From an uncultured Flavobacterium sp. (GTDB lineage Bacteria > Bacteroidota > Bacteroidia > Flavobacteriales > Flavobacteriaceae), in the NCBI GenBank assembly GCA_946480635.1, contig CAMLKV010000180.1:1-5489 (forward strand): a stretch of 5,489 bases of DNA, read 5' to 3'. The notes under the pieces were generated by a model. The model was not told where the DNA came from. It made no database searches and saw nothing but the letters and a program-made list of their open reading frames with translations. The translations under genes and the position numbers were made by a program. Numbering within the stretch: position 1 is the first letter of the stretch; the number at the start of each line of letters is the position of its first letter. This document shows, one piece after another, positions 1-5,489 of this stretch.

Positions 1-327
1 ACCGAAAACATGAAAGCTTGGAAATTTGTGTTTGCAAAACCTGATGAAATTCAACAATATTATGATTCATTTCATTTGGTTGGTAAACTAGATGCTGATA
101 AAAGTACTTCTGCAGTTATCATTTTAGATAAAGACAGAAATCACAGAGGAAGGAAAGGAAAAAATAAAGAAGGTATTGAAGAATATAAAGAAAGCTATAA
201 TACAACTTCAGCTGCCGATTTACATAATGATATGTCTGACGATGTAAAAATAATGCTTAGAGAGTATAGATTAGCTTTAAAAAGAAACAATAGTAAAAAG
301 GACTTCCGTTTACACGAAAAAAAATAA
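1..327 (+). CDS. Sco-like thioredoxin-fold protein, C-terminal part (5' end outside window)
   Basis: The frame is open from base 1 (codons for T-E-N precede the first Met at 10), so the Met at 10 is probably internal and 108 residues of a longer protein are seen. The segment matches the second half of a Sco/thioredoxin fold. A W-K-F-V-F strand (codons from 19) corresponds to W-N-F-L-T in the Sco gene just downstream. A later strand, AVIILDKDRNHRGR, aligns with LFALIDKEGNIRSR of that gene. The copper-ligand His of Sco aligns here with Ser (codon 103-105), so this paralogue probably does not bind copper in the usual way. A charged C-terminal tail follows (DLHNDMSDDVK, then REYRLALKRNN). I recall such proteins just before Sco genes in Flavobacteriia, annotated as membrane or secreted protein. 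The stop is 3 nt before the Sco start, implying co-transcription. The family call is inference; the catalytic N-terminal half is not visible. Confidence 0.7.
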   Translation, partial: TENMKAWKFVFAKPDEIQQYYDSFHLVGKLDADKSTSAVIILDKDRNHRGRKGKNKEGIEEYKESYNTTSAADLHNDMSDDVKIMLREYRLALKRNNSKKDFRLHEKK

Positions 328-330
328 GCA

Positions 331-1014
331 ATGAAGAATAAGTCTTATATAGGAATGGCATTTGTCATTTTAGTTTTTGGGATTTTGGTTATACCAAAAA
401 TTGTTGAGCGAATTAAAAACAACGACATTGTTAAAGGTGATCGATTAAATTCGATTGGAGATAAAAGCAGTGCTAAAGCCGATTTATTGACGATTGGTCC
501 AGCACCAAAGTTTTCGTTAACCAATCAAGACAATAAAACCATTTCTAATGAAACCTATAAAGGTAAAGTGTATGTTGTAGAATTCTTCTTTTCTACGTGT
601 CCTACAATTTGTCCTATTATGAACAGAAAGATGAAATTTGTTCAGGAAAGTTTTGCTTCTAACACAAACTTCGGAATTGCATCGATAACAATCAATCCTG
701 AAAACGACACTCCCGAAATTTTAAAAAAACATGCTGAAGATATAGAAGCAAAAGGGATGAACTGGAATTTTTTAACTGGCGATAAAACAACAATTTTTGA
801 GATTGCCAACAAAGGATTTAATTTATATGTTGGGGAAAACAAAAAAGTAAATGGTGGATTTGAACATTCAGGATTGTTTGCTTTGATAGATAAAGAGGGA
901 AATATTAGAAGTCGTAAGGATGATTTTGGTAATCCAATCATCTATTATGATGGTTTGAAAGAAGAAGGTGTGAAACAATTAAAACAAGACATAACAAAAT
1001 TATTAGCTGAATAA
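331..1014 (+). CDS. Sco1/SenC family copper chaperone for cytochrome c oxidase assembly
   Basis: 227 aa, a normal length for the family. An N-terminal membrane anchor (about residues 6-25) follows a short basic start, placing the thioredoxin-like domain (about 55-227) in the periplasm. The copper-site signature is complete: Cys90 and Cys94 in FFFSTCPTICP, and His179 in GGFEHSGLFALIDKEG. Known role of the family: delivery of copper to, or thiol reduction of, the CuA site of cytochrome oxidase subunit II. The ATG at 331 is preferred because it gives the basic n-region plus anchor and sits 3 nt after the preceding stop. The TAA overlaps the next ATG by one base (TAATG), suggesting translational coupling. 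The neighbours (Sco-like paralogue, DUF420 and a small CxxC protein) fit an oxidase assembly operon. No frame damage is seen. Confidence 0.93.
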   Translation: MKNKSYIGMAFVILVFGILVIPKIVERIKNNDIVKGDRLNSIGDKSSAKADLLTIGPAPKFSLTNQDNKTISNETYKGKVYVVEFFFSTCPTICPIMNRKMKFVQESFASNTNFGIASITINPENDTPEILKKHAEDIEAKGMNWNFLTGDKTTIFEIANKGFNLYVGENKKVNGGFEHSGLFALIDKEGNIRSRKDDFGNPIIYYDGLKEEGVKQLKQDITKLLAE

Positions 1015-1465
1015 TGGAAAATAATACAGAAAAAAAATATAATGTTTGGATAACAATTTTATCAGTGGCAATCCCTTTAGTGGTTGCACTTTTGTTTAAA
1101 GTTAAATTAAAAGATTTTGGATTTGATGTCCAGCCTCTTTCTTTTCTGCCTCCAATTTATGCTACTATTAATGGAATTACTGCTGTTATTTTAGTTTGGG
1201 CTGTTATTTCTATCATATGACTGCCGAAGCTACTCCATATGGAGGTGAAGGTGCTATGAGGGCTATTTATTTCTTCATTTTGATAACGCATATTACACTT
1301 TCAATTGTAATCATACCATTGGTATTAATTACCTACGTAAGAGCATTAGCGGAGCGTTTTGATAAACATAAAAAAATTGCAAAAATTACTTTCCCAATTT
1401 GGTTGTACGTTGCTGTTACTGGTGTTGTAGTGTACTTAATGATTTCGCCTTATTATGTCAACTAA
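1014..1465 (+). pseudogene. DUF420 (YozB/CtaM-like) membrane protein, disrupted by internal deletion and frameshift
   Basis: Two frames together spell one DUF420 protein. The first (1014-1220) gives 68 residues: transmembrane segment 1 (about 11-28), the family-like LSFLPPIYATINGITAV stretch, and segment 2 ending ...AVISII then TGA. The second frame resumes at YHMTAEATPYGGEGAMR (TAT codon at 1211) and continues through two more membrane helices to ...VVVYLMISPYYVN and TAA at 1463. From memory, intact relatives are about 175-185 aa and carry a basic, His-containing loop (KLHE-like) plus most of a further helix between ISI and YHMT. That block of about 28 residues is absent, and the net change is 1 mod 3. 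DUF420/CtaM proteins are linked to heme-copper oxidase maturation, which fits the neighbours. The downstream part has no convincing start of its own (a TTG at 1196 is possible). It could be a real mutation or an assembly or read error; the two halves acting as separate peptides is less likely. Confidence 0.78.
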
Positions 1466-1715
1466 AGTTAAAAGTCAAAAGTCAAAAGTCAAAAGTTTTT
1501 ATTTAGCAAAACTATTACTTGTTACCTATTGCCTATTACCTATTGCCTCAAATGCTCAGTGTGCCATGTGTCGAGCATCTTTAGAAAGTACGGGAGATGT
1601 TTCTCAAGCAGAAGCTGTTAATGATGGTATAGTTTACTTAATGGTTATACCTTATATTTTGGTTGCCTTAATAGGCTTTGCGGTCTATAAAATGTTTCAA
1701 AAAAAGAAAAGTTAG
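1455..1715 (+). CDS. small CxxC membrane protein linked to oxidase assembly genes (unknown function)
   Basis: 86 aa. The start overlaps the last 11 bases of the DUF420 gene in another frame. ATG 1455 is the only ATG in this frame before residue 38, and that one lies after the CxxC. The layout is a long Lys-rich n-region (about residues 2-19), a hydrophobic core LLLVTYCLLPIA, a likely cleavage site at SNA/Q, a dithiol motif Cys36-x-x-Cys39 in QCAMCRASLES, a short acidic/polar loop (40-57), one transmembrane helix (about 59-79) and a basic tail FQKKKS. The motif is CAMCR, not CxxCH, so it is not a heme c site; metal binding or redox exchange is possible but unproven. I recall similar QCAMCRA proteins next to Sco and DUF420 genes in Bacteroidota, which suggests a role in copper or oxidase assembly. 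Two 7-bp tandem repeats encode most of the signal peptide. Confidence 0.8.
   Translation: MSTKVKSQKSKVKSFYLAKLLLVTYCLLPIASNAQCAMCRASLESTGDVSQAEAVNDGIVYLMVIPYILVALIGFAVYKMFQKKKS
1463..1497 (+). repeat. 7-bp tandem repeat, consensus AAAAGTC, about five units
   Basis: Successive heptamers read TAAAGTT, AAAAGTC, AAAAGTC, AAAAGTC and AAAAGTT. Three units are exact and the outer two are degenerate. The first unit contains the TAA stop of the DUF420 gene. The rest encode the Lys/Ser-rich n-region of the small CxxC protein (TKVKSQKSKVKSF). Since 7 is not a multiple of 3, gain or loss of one unit would shift the frame of that protein. Confidence 0.9.
1515..1549 (+). repeat. second 7-bp tandem repeat, consensus TTRCCTA
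   Basis: Heptamers read TTACTTG, TTACCTA, TTGCCTA, TTACCTA and TTGCCTC. Read as 14-mers, 1522-1535 and 1536-1549 match at 13 of 14 bases. The tract encodes most of the hydrophobic core and the start of the cleavage region of the signal peptide of the small CxxC protein (LLVTYCLLPIAS). It is unrelated in sequence to the AAAAGTC repeat 18 bp upstream but has the same 7-bp period. Confidence 0.85.
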
Positions 1716-1720
1716 TTGAG

Positions 1721-3115
1721 CTACATTCCGTTGATGTTTACTTTAATATTTCCAGTTATCCCTAAAAAGGCGACAATGGAACTGTTAGTAAGCTGAACCT
1801 TCTCAAAAGTAATATCATTCATTTTTCCATTAACGAAAACTCCTGTTACAGGAGAGTAATTGTTAAGGTATTTAAGCATTGTTTTCTTTCCTTCGTCTAA
1901 ATTAGGTTGAATGGAATAGCGACAGCTTTCTTTTATTTTTGCTAAAACCATTCCTTGAAAAAGCCAGTTAGCCGTTTTCATTAAACGACTTTTGGTTTCT
2001 AAAGCATAGTCTAATTCATCAAAATATAATTCTTTTTTTTCAGTATCAAATTGAGGAAAGCCAGAAAGATAAATTCTTCCATTAAGGCTACCTGTCATGT
2101 CCAATGCAATAATCATTTTTCCTTGTTTGTGCCAAATTTGCACATTTTGAACCGTGACTTTTCTCTTTCCTGAGCCAAATACTTGTCCCTTGAAATTTTC
2201 TGTTATAATTCTGGATGCATCTTGGTAAGTAGATACGGCAGTTATGTTAGCAACAACCTTCTCGGGTAAGTTAGATGTTGTTTTTAGAACAATTTTATTT
2301 CTATCAAAAACTGATTTTGGTTTTAAACCAATGCTCGATTCCATTAAACATTTTAATCCAACAGTTAGATTTACTGCATTCGATTTAAGTTGGGCTTCTG
2401 TGGCATATAATTCTTGTGGAGTTACTTTTAACCAAGACTGATATGTTGCGCTCATTTCAATAGGGTCACTTACTTTTTGCATTAAATCAAGCATATTTGA
2501 TTTAAAATCAAGAGTCTTATTTAATGATTCATCAATCTTTCTTTCAATTTTAGATTTAAAAATTCGTATAGTTGGATTTACTAAGTAGGTTATAGAAACC
2601 AATTTTCCTGCAATTGTGATTGTCGGACTTTCTTGCCAATCGATATTTTCTAATGATGTAATGGTGGTCACTTTCCAATTGCTCATTTTTACATCACTTA
2701 AAAGGGTTACGGTTCCGTTTAAGTTAAACTCTCTAATGTCATAAAGGTTCATTCCTAAAGCGTCTGTACCATATTTTACTTTTGCCCAAATTTTGAGTGG
2801 AACAATGGTTTTTAGTTTGTTATTTTCTTCAGAAATTAATATAGGGGCACTTTTCCAAATTTTCATTTGCGTTTTGTCGTCTTCCAGATCATTGTCTTCA
2901 TAAATCAATCCATTTAATGATTTGTTAGTTTGAGTTTCTATATCTTTTAATGATAAGTTAACAGGGAAACTAATGTATGAAGAAGTAATAGGATATTTTA
3001 TAGGTAAAGCTTCGTCTGGCTCAGGCTTCATCAACTCGATTTTTTGAGAGCTCGAGCAGCTATTAAATAAAAATCCTATCAAACTGAAGGCCATAGCAAA
3101 AAAATATCTTTTCAT
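1721..3115 (-). CDS. DUF4403 family lipoprotein
   Basis: 464 aa, about the length expected for DUF4403. The N-terminus is a short basic start, a hydrophobic core (AMAFSLIGFLF) and Cys20 in FNSCSSSQK. This is a loose Bacteroidota-type lipobox, so I infer a lipid-anchored envelope protein. Family-like features in order: a strand-rich opening with ISFPVNLSLKDIETQTNKSL (about 48-67), LIYEDNDLEDD then KIWKSAPI (70-92), a central WLKVTPQELYAT (228-239), and a C-terminal half of alternating strands (TGSLNGRIYLSGFPQFD, 341-357) ending in a predicted helix plus GVFVNGKMNDITFEKVQL (425-442). No enzymatic motif is visible. The function of the family is unknown to me; a lipid-binding (TULIP-like) fold is something I recall being suggested but cannot confirm. 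It is convergent with the small CxxC gene (5 bp between stops) and divergent from the efflux genes. No frame damage is seen. Confidence 0.85.
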   Translation of the reverse strand: MKRYFFAMAFSLIGFLFNSCSSSQKIELMKPEPDEALPIKYPITSSYISFPVNLSLKDIETQTNKSLNGLIYEDNDLEDDKTQMKIWKSAPILISEENNKLKTIVPLKIWAKVKYGTDALGMNLYDIREFNLNGTVTLLSDVKMSNWKVTTITSLENIDWQESPTITIAGKLVSITYLVNPTIRIFKSKIERKIDESLNKTLDFKSNMLDLMQKVSDPIEMSATYQSWLKVTPQELYATEAQLKSNAVNLTVGLKCLMESSIGLKPKSVFDRNKIVLKTTSNLPEKVVANITAVSTYQDASRIITENFKGQVFGSGKRKVTVQNVQIWHKQGKMIIALDMTGSLNGRIYLSGFPQFDTEKKELYFDELDYALETKSRLMKTANWLFQGMVLAKIKESCRYSIQPNLDEGKKTMLKYLNNYSPVTGVFVNGKMNDITFEKVQLTNSSIVAFLGITGNIKVNINGM

Positions 3116-3132
3116 AACAATATGTTGGTCAG

Positions 3133-3140
3133 CAAATGTA
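3133..3140 (-). promoter_or_regulatory. putative -7 promoter element of the DUF4403 gene
   Basis: On the minus strand this reads TACATTTG, an exact match to the Bacteroidota -7 consensus TAnnTTTG, ending 17 nt before the start codon of the DUF4403 gene. I do not see a clear -33 TTTG at 17-23 nt spacing, only a T-rich run, so the promoter is predicted from the -7 element alone. The leader would be very short. Confidence 0.5.
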
Positions 3141-3195
3141 AATTATTTTCTAAAAAATATTATTTGAAAAATGTAACAAAAAAGAAAATCAGATG

Positions 3196-3220
3196 TCTTA
3201 CTATGAAAAATTATGTAAGA
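3196..3220. promoter_or_regulatory. dyad TCTTAC-N13-GTAAGA
   Basis: Perfect 6-bp arms (3196-3201 and 3215-3220) are separated by 13 bp of AT-rich sequence. The dyad abuts the 23-bp palindrome and lies where the -33 region of the efflux promoter would be. It could be a second regulator half-site pair, or chance in AT-rich DNA. Confidence 0.3.
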
Positions 3221-3242
3221 TTTAATTGTTAAACAATTAAAT
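3220..3242. promoter_or_regulatory. 23-bp palindrome, probable operator of the efflux operon
   Basis: The arms ATTTAATTGTT (3220-3230) and AACAATTAAAT (3232-3242) are exact reverse complements around a single central A at 3231. The right arm overlaps the predicted -7 element at 3238-3245. A dimeric regulator such as a TetR-type repressor bound here would block RNA polymerase. No such regulator gene is in the window. The site is not a good terminator: no GC-rich stem, no following U-run, and it lies upstream of the gene. Confidence 0.6.
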
Positions 3243-3245
3243 TTG
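3238..3245 (+). promoter_or_regulatory. putative -7 promoter element of the tolC-macA-like operon
   Basis: TAAATTTG matches TAnnTTTG exactly and ends 20 nt before the ATG at 3266. No TTG is found at the preferred -33 spacing, so the promoter may need an activator or may be weak. It overlaps the right arm of the 23-bp palindrome. Confidence 0.5.
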
Positions 3246-3261
3246 AAACACATTTTCAAAT
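3241..3261 (+). promoter_or_regulatory. inverted repeat just before the tolC-like start codon
   Basis: Perfect 8-bp arms ATTTGAAA (3241-3248) and TTTCAAAT (3254-3261) have a 5-nt loop and end 4 nt before the ATG at 3266. The dyad shares two bases with the 23-bp palindrome and contains the end of the -7 element. It may be a second operator. As RNA it would only form if transcription started further upstream. Confidence 0.4.
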
Positions 3262-3265
3262 ACAA

Positions 3266-4705
3266 ATGAAACAAATTAAAATTAGTGGTTTATTTATAAT
3301 ACTTTTTATGTCACTTCTGTCTTTTGGTCAAGAAAAAAAGTGGACATTAGAGGAATGTGTAGACTACGCTATTAAAAACAATATTTCGATAAAGCAAACT
3401 GCTTTAGATAATCAAACGTCTAGAGTAAGCAAAAGTGACGCGATTGGTAACTTTTTACCAACCATTAATGGACAAGCTTCTCATTCTTGGAATATTGGTT
3501 TAAACCAGAATATAACTACAGGTTTGTTAGAAAATCAAACAACTCAGTTTACTTCTGCGGGACTAAATATCAATGTTGATATTTACAAGGGTTTACAAAA
3601 CCAAAACCAGCTTAGAAAAGCTAATCTTTCGATAATTGCTTCACAGTATCAGTTGACGAAAATGCAGGAAGATATTTCTCTAAATGTAGTTAATGCCTAT
3701 TTGCAAATCGTATTCAACAAAGAAAGTGTAAAAGTTCAGCAAGAACAATTAGCATATGATAACAAACAGTTAGAAAAAACAACAGAACTTGTTGAGGCAG
3801 GAGTTATCCCTAAAGGTGATTTGTTGGATGTTAAAGCGACTGTGGCAACAGATAATCAAAGATTAATTGCAGCTGAAAATTCATTGTTGATTTCTAAATT
3901 AAGTTTAGCTCAGTTATTACAACTTAAAGATTTTGTGACTTTTGATATAGCTGATGGTGATGTGGTTATTCCAGAAAGCGGAATTTTACTTCAAGATCCT
4001 AAAGCAATTTATGATAAAGCAAAAGAATTACGTACAGAGTTGAAAATTGCTCAAACCAATGTGTCAATTGCTGAGAAAGATGTAAAAATTGCACGTGCTG
4101 CATATCAACCATCATTAACCGGATTTTATAGTTTTAATACTAGAGCAGCTTATTCTGATAGAGTTGTTGGTATTGTTCCAAATGCTTCAAATCCAACATC
4201 TGTAATTGGATATGTAGATGGAACTGGTCAGCAGGTTGTGCAGCCAAATTTTTCTCCAATTTTAGGAAAACCTGATGCTGTTTTTAATCAGTTTAGTGAT
4301 AATAAAGGTCAAAATTTTGGATTATCATTACAGGTACCAATATTTAACGGTTTTGCAGCAAGGAATAATGTTTCAAGATCAAAAATTGCATTAGAACGTT
4401 CAAAAATTGCACTACAACAATCTGAAGTTGATTTAGAAAGAACAGTTTATACAGCTTATACAGATACAAAAGGAGCTCAAAAATCGTACGAAGCTGCTAT
4501 AGTGTCATTTGAGGCAAGACAAAAGGCATTAGAATATGCAAAAGAAAGATATGAAGTGGGGCTAATGAATGTATTCGATTATAATCAAGCGCAAAATATG
4601 TTTATCACAGCTCAATCTGAAGTGTTAAGAACAAAATACGACTATATTTTTAGAACAAAAATTTTAGAATTCTATTTCGGTATTCCGATTTTTACAAAAC
4701 AATAA
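3266..4705 (+). CDS. TolC family outer membrane efflux protein
   Basis: 479 aa, usual for the family. A signal peptide (basic start, then FIILFMSLLSFG with cleavage near Gly21/Gln22) leads into WTLEECVDYAIKNN, the typical mature start of Bacteroidota TolC proteins. Two homologous halves are visible. The first has the LPTING turn (64-69), a strand pair, then long helices with the periplasmic tip motif VEAGVIPKGDLLDVKA (176-191). The second has YQPSLTGFYSF (280-290), LSLQVPIFNGF (353-363), then helices with the matching tip motif YEVGLMNVFDYNQAQ (429-443). Known role: trimeric outer-membrane channel of tripartite efflux or secretion machines. The next gene, 4 nt downstream, encodes the periplasmic adaptor, so they form one operon. 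The start has Lys at 2 and 5 and is the first ATG after the predicted promoter. The exported substrate cannot be told from the sequence. Confidence 0.95.
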   Translation: MKQIKISGLFIILFMSLLSFGQEKKWTLEECVDYAIKNNISIKQTALDNQTSRVSKSDAIGNFLPTINGQASHSWNIGLNQNITTGLLENQTTQFTSAGLNINVDIYKGLQNQNQLRKANLSIIASQYQLTKMQEDISLNVVNAYLQIVFNKESVKVQQEQLAYDNKQLEKTTELVEAGVIPKGDLLDVKATVATDNQRLIAAENSLLISKLSLAQLLQLKDFVTFDIADGDVVIPESGILLQDPKAIYDKAKELRTELKIAQTNVSIAEKDVKIARAAYQPSLTGFYSFNTRAAYSDRVVGIVPNASNPTSVIGYVDGTGQQVVQPNFSPILGKPDAVFNQFSDNKGQNFGLSLQVPIFNGFAARNNVSRSKIALERSKIALQQSEVDLERTVYTAYTDTKGAQKSYEAAIVSFEARQKALEYAKERYEVGLMNVFDYNQAQNMFITAQSEVLRTKYDYIFRTKILEFYFGIPIFTKQ

Positions 4706-4709
4706 TATC

Positions 4710-5489
4710 ATGACAAAAAAGACAAAATATATACTACTTGGTGGAACTGTTTTATTAATAGTTGCTTTGCTTGGGTTAAGTAAAAGCGGTGTTATTGGTA
4801 ATAAAAAGAAAGGCACTGAGGTTGAAGTTGTGAATGTTGAAAACCGAACTATTGTAGAAACCGTTTCAGCTACAGGTAAAATTCAGCCAGAGGTAGAAGT
4901 TAAAATATCATCTGAAGTTTCTGGAGAAATCATTGCTTTACCAGTAAAAGAAGGACAAATAGTTAAAAAAGGAGATTTATTGGTTAGAGTTAATCCTGAA
5001 CTATATGTTTCTGGGTTGAAAAGATCAAAATCAGGCTTATCTAATACTAAAGCAGGATTAAGTCAAGCTGACGCACAGTTTAAAGAAGCAAAATCTAATT
5101 ACGAACGTAATAAAAAACTTTTTGATAAAGGTGTAATTTCTCGTTCAGAATGGGAAAAATCTGTTGCAACATTCGAAGGTGCTCAAGCCGCAAAACAAGC
5201 TGCATATTATAATGTAGAAAGCGCATCTGCAACGGTAAGCGAATCTAAAGAAAATTTAGGTAAAACAGCTATTTATGCTCCAGTTGATGGAACTATTTCA
5301 AAACTTGATGTTGAGTTAGGTGAAAGAGTTTTAGGAACTCAACAAATGGCAGGTACCGAGATGATGAGGGTTGCAAACCTTAATAATATGGAAGTTGAAG
5401 TTGATGTTAATGAAAACGATATTGTAAAAATTGAAATAGGAGATTCTGCTAAAGTTGAAGTAGATGCTTACTTGAAAAAAGAATTTAAA
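4710..5489 (+). CDS. MacA/HlyD-type periplasmic adaptor of a tripartite efflux pump (3' end outside window)
   Basis: 260 codons are visible with no stop, so the gene continues past the window. The order is a basic start MTKKTK and one inner-membrane anchor (about 8-24), then a first membrane-proximal strand (EVEVVNVENRTIVETVSATG, 37-56). A lipoyl half follows with SSEVSGEIIALPVKEGQIVKKGDLLVRV (67-94). Next is an alpha-hairpin (about 97-180) with tip KKLFDKGVISRSEWEK. The second lipoyl half is IYAPVDGTISKLDVELGERV (188-207), followed by the start of the beta-barrel domain (NMEVEVDVNENDIVKIEIGD). The Lys136-Leu137...Ser144 spacing at the hairpin tip resembles the RLxxxxxxS docking motif used to contact TolC, with Lys for Arg. 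This looks more MacA-like than RND-adaptor-like, so MacB-type ABC genes would be expected downstream; that is inference. ATG 4710 follows the tolC stop by 4 nt. Confidence 0.92.
   Translation, partial: MTKKTKYILLGGTVLLIVALLGLSKSGVIGNKKKGTEVEVVNVENRTIVETVSATGKIQPEVEVKISSEVSGEIIALPVKEGQIVKKGDLLVRVNPELYVSGLKRSKSGLSNTKAGLSQADAQFKEAKSNYERNKKLFDKGVISRSEWEKSVATFEGAQAAKQAAYYNVESASATVSESKENLGKTAIYAPVDGTISKLDVELGERVLGTQQMAGTEMMRVANLNNMEVEVDVNENDIVKIEIGDSAKVEVDAYLKKEFK

Noticed and set aside
10..327. Treating the Met at base 10 as the true start of a 105-residue protein
   Set aside because: The frame is open to the window edge, and the sequence matches only the second half of a thioredoxin-type fold, so a start upstream of the window is more likely.
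642..941. Minus-strand open frame of 99 codons opposite the Sco gene
   Set aside because: It lies wholly inside the well-supported Sco gene, and its protein shows no recognisable motif.
1196..1465. An independent 89-residue gene starting at TTG 1196
   Set aside because: Its first five codons are DUF420 sequence read out of frame, and the rest continues the DUF420 protein. It is better explained as the distal part of a broken gene.
1463..1549. CRISPR-like array
   Set aside because: The repeat units are 7 bp and directly adjacent, with no spacers; these are simple tandem repeats.
1557..1575. Heme c site or lipobox at the Cys residues of the small protein
   Set aside because: The motif is CAMCR, without the His of CxxCH, and the residues before Cys36 (SNAQ) do not fit a lipobox.
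2244..2441. Plus-strand open frame of 65 codons opposite the DUF4403 gene
   Set aside because: It is contained in the DUF4403 coding region, has no promoter or motif, and is expected by chance.
3160..3166. TATTATTTG as a plus-strand -7 element
   Set aside because: The spacing between TA and TTTG is one base too long; the exact match at 3238-3245 is a better candidate.

Overview
The window comes from an AT-rich Bacteroidota genome, most likely a Flavobacteriia member. The signs are K/I/N-rich proteins, weak Shine-Dalgarno signals, TAnnTTTG-type promoter elements, and a gene set (paired Sco proteins, DUF420, DUF4403, TolC/MacA-like efflux) that I associate with that group.

Left part (1-1715, + strand): the tail of a tightly packed cytochrome oxidase / copper-centre assembly cluster. 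It starts with the 3' end of a thioredoxin-fold Sco-like gene, cut by the window edge. A complete Sco1/SenC copper chaperone follows after 3 nt. Its stop overlaps a DUF420 (YozB/CtaM-like) membrane protein gene, which is broken here: a stretch of about 30 codons between two transmembrane segments is missing and the frame is shifted. Last is a small secreted or membrane protein with a CxxC motif, whose start lies inside the end of the DUF420 gene. Its signal peptide is largely encoded by two different 7-bp tandem repeats.

Middle (1721-3115, - strand): a DUF4403 lipoprotein gene, convergent with the assembly cluster. Only 5 bp separate the two stop codons.

Right part (3116-5489): a 150-bp divergent control region, then a TolC-family outer membrane efflux gene and, 4 nt later, a MacA/HlyD-type periplasmic adaptor that runs off the window. 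An ABC permease/ATPase pair (MacB-like) would be expected next but is not visible. The control region has a good -7 element on each strand. It also has a near-perfect 23-bp palindrome overlapping the efflux -7 element and two further dyads, which looks like an operator for a dimeric repressor.

Most interesting points: the broken DUF420 gene inside an otherwise intact assembly operon; the heptamer-built, potentially frame-switching signal peptide; the palindrome at the efflux promoter; and the Sco-like paralogue that has Ser where the active Sco has its copper-ligand His. Nothing here amounts to a clearly new multi-gene system. All functional calls come from reading the sequence, without database searches.
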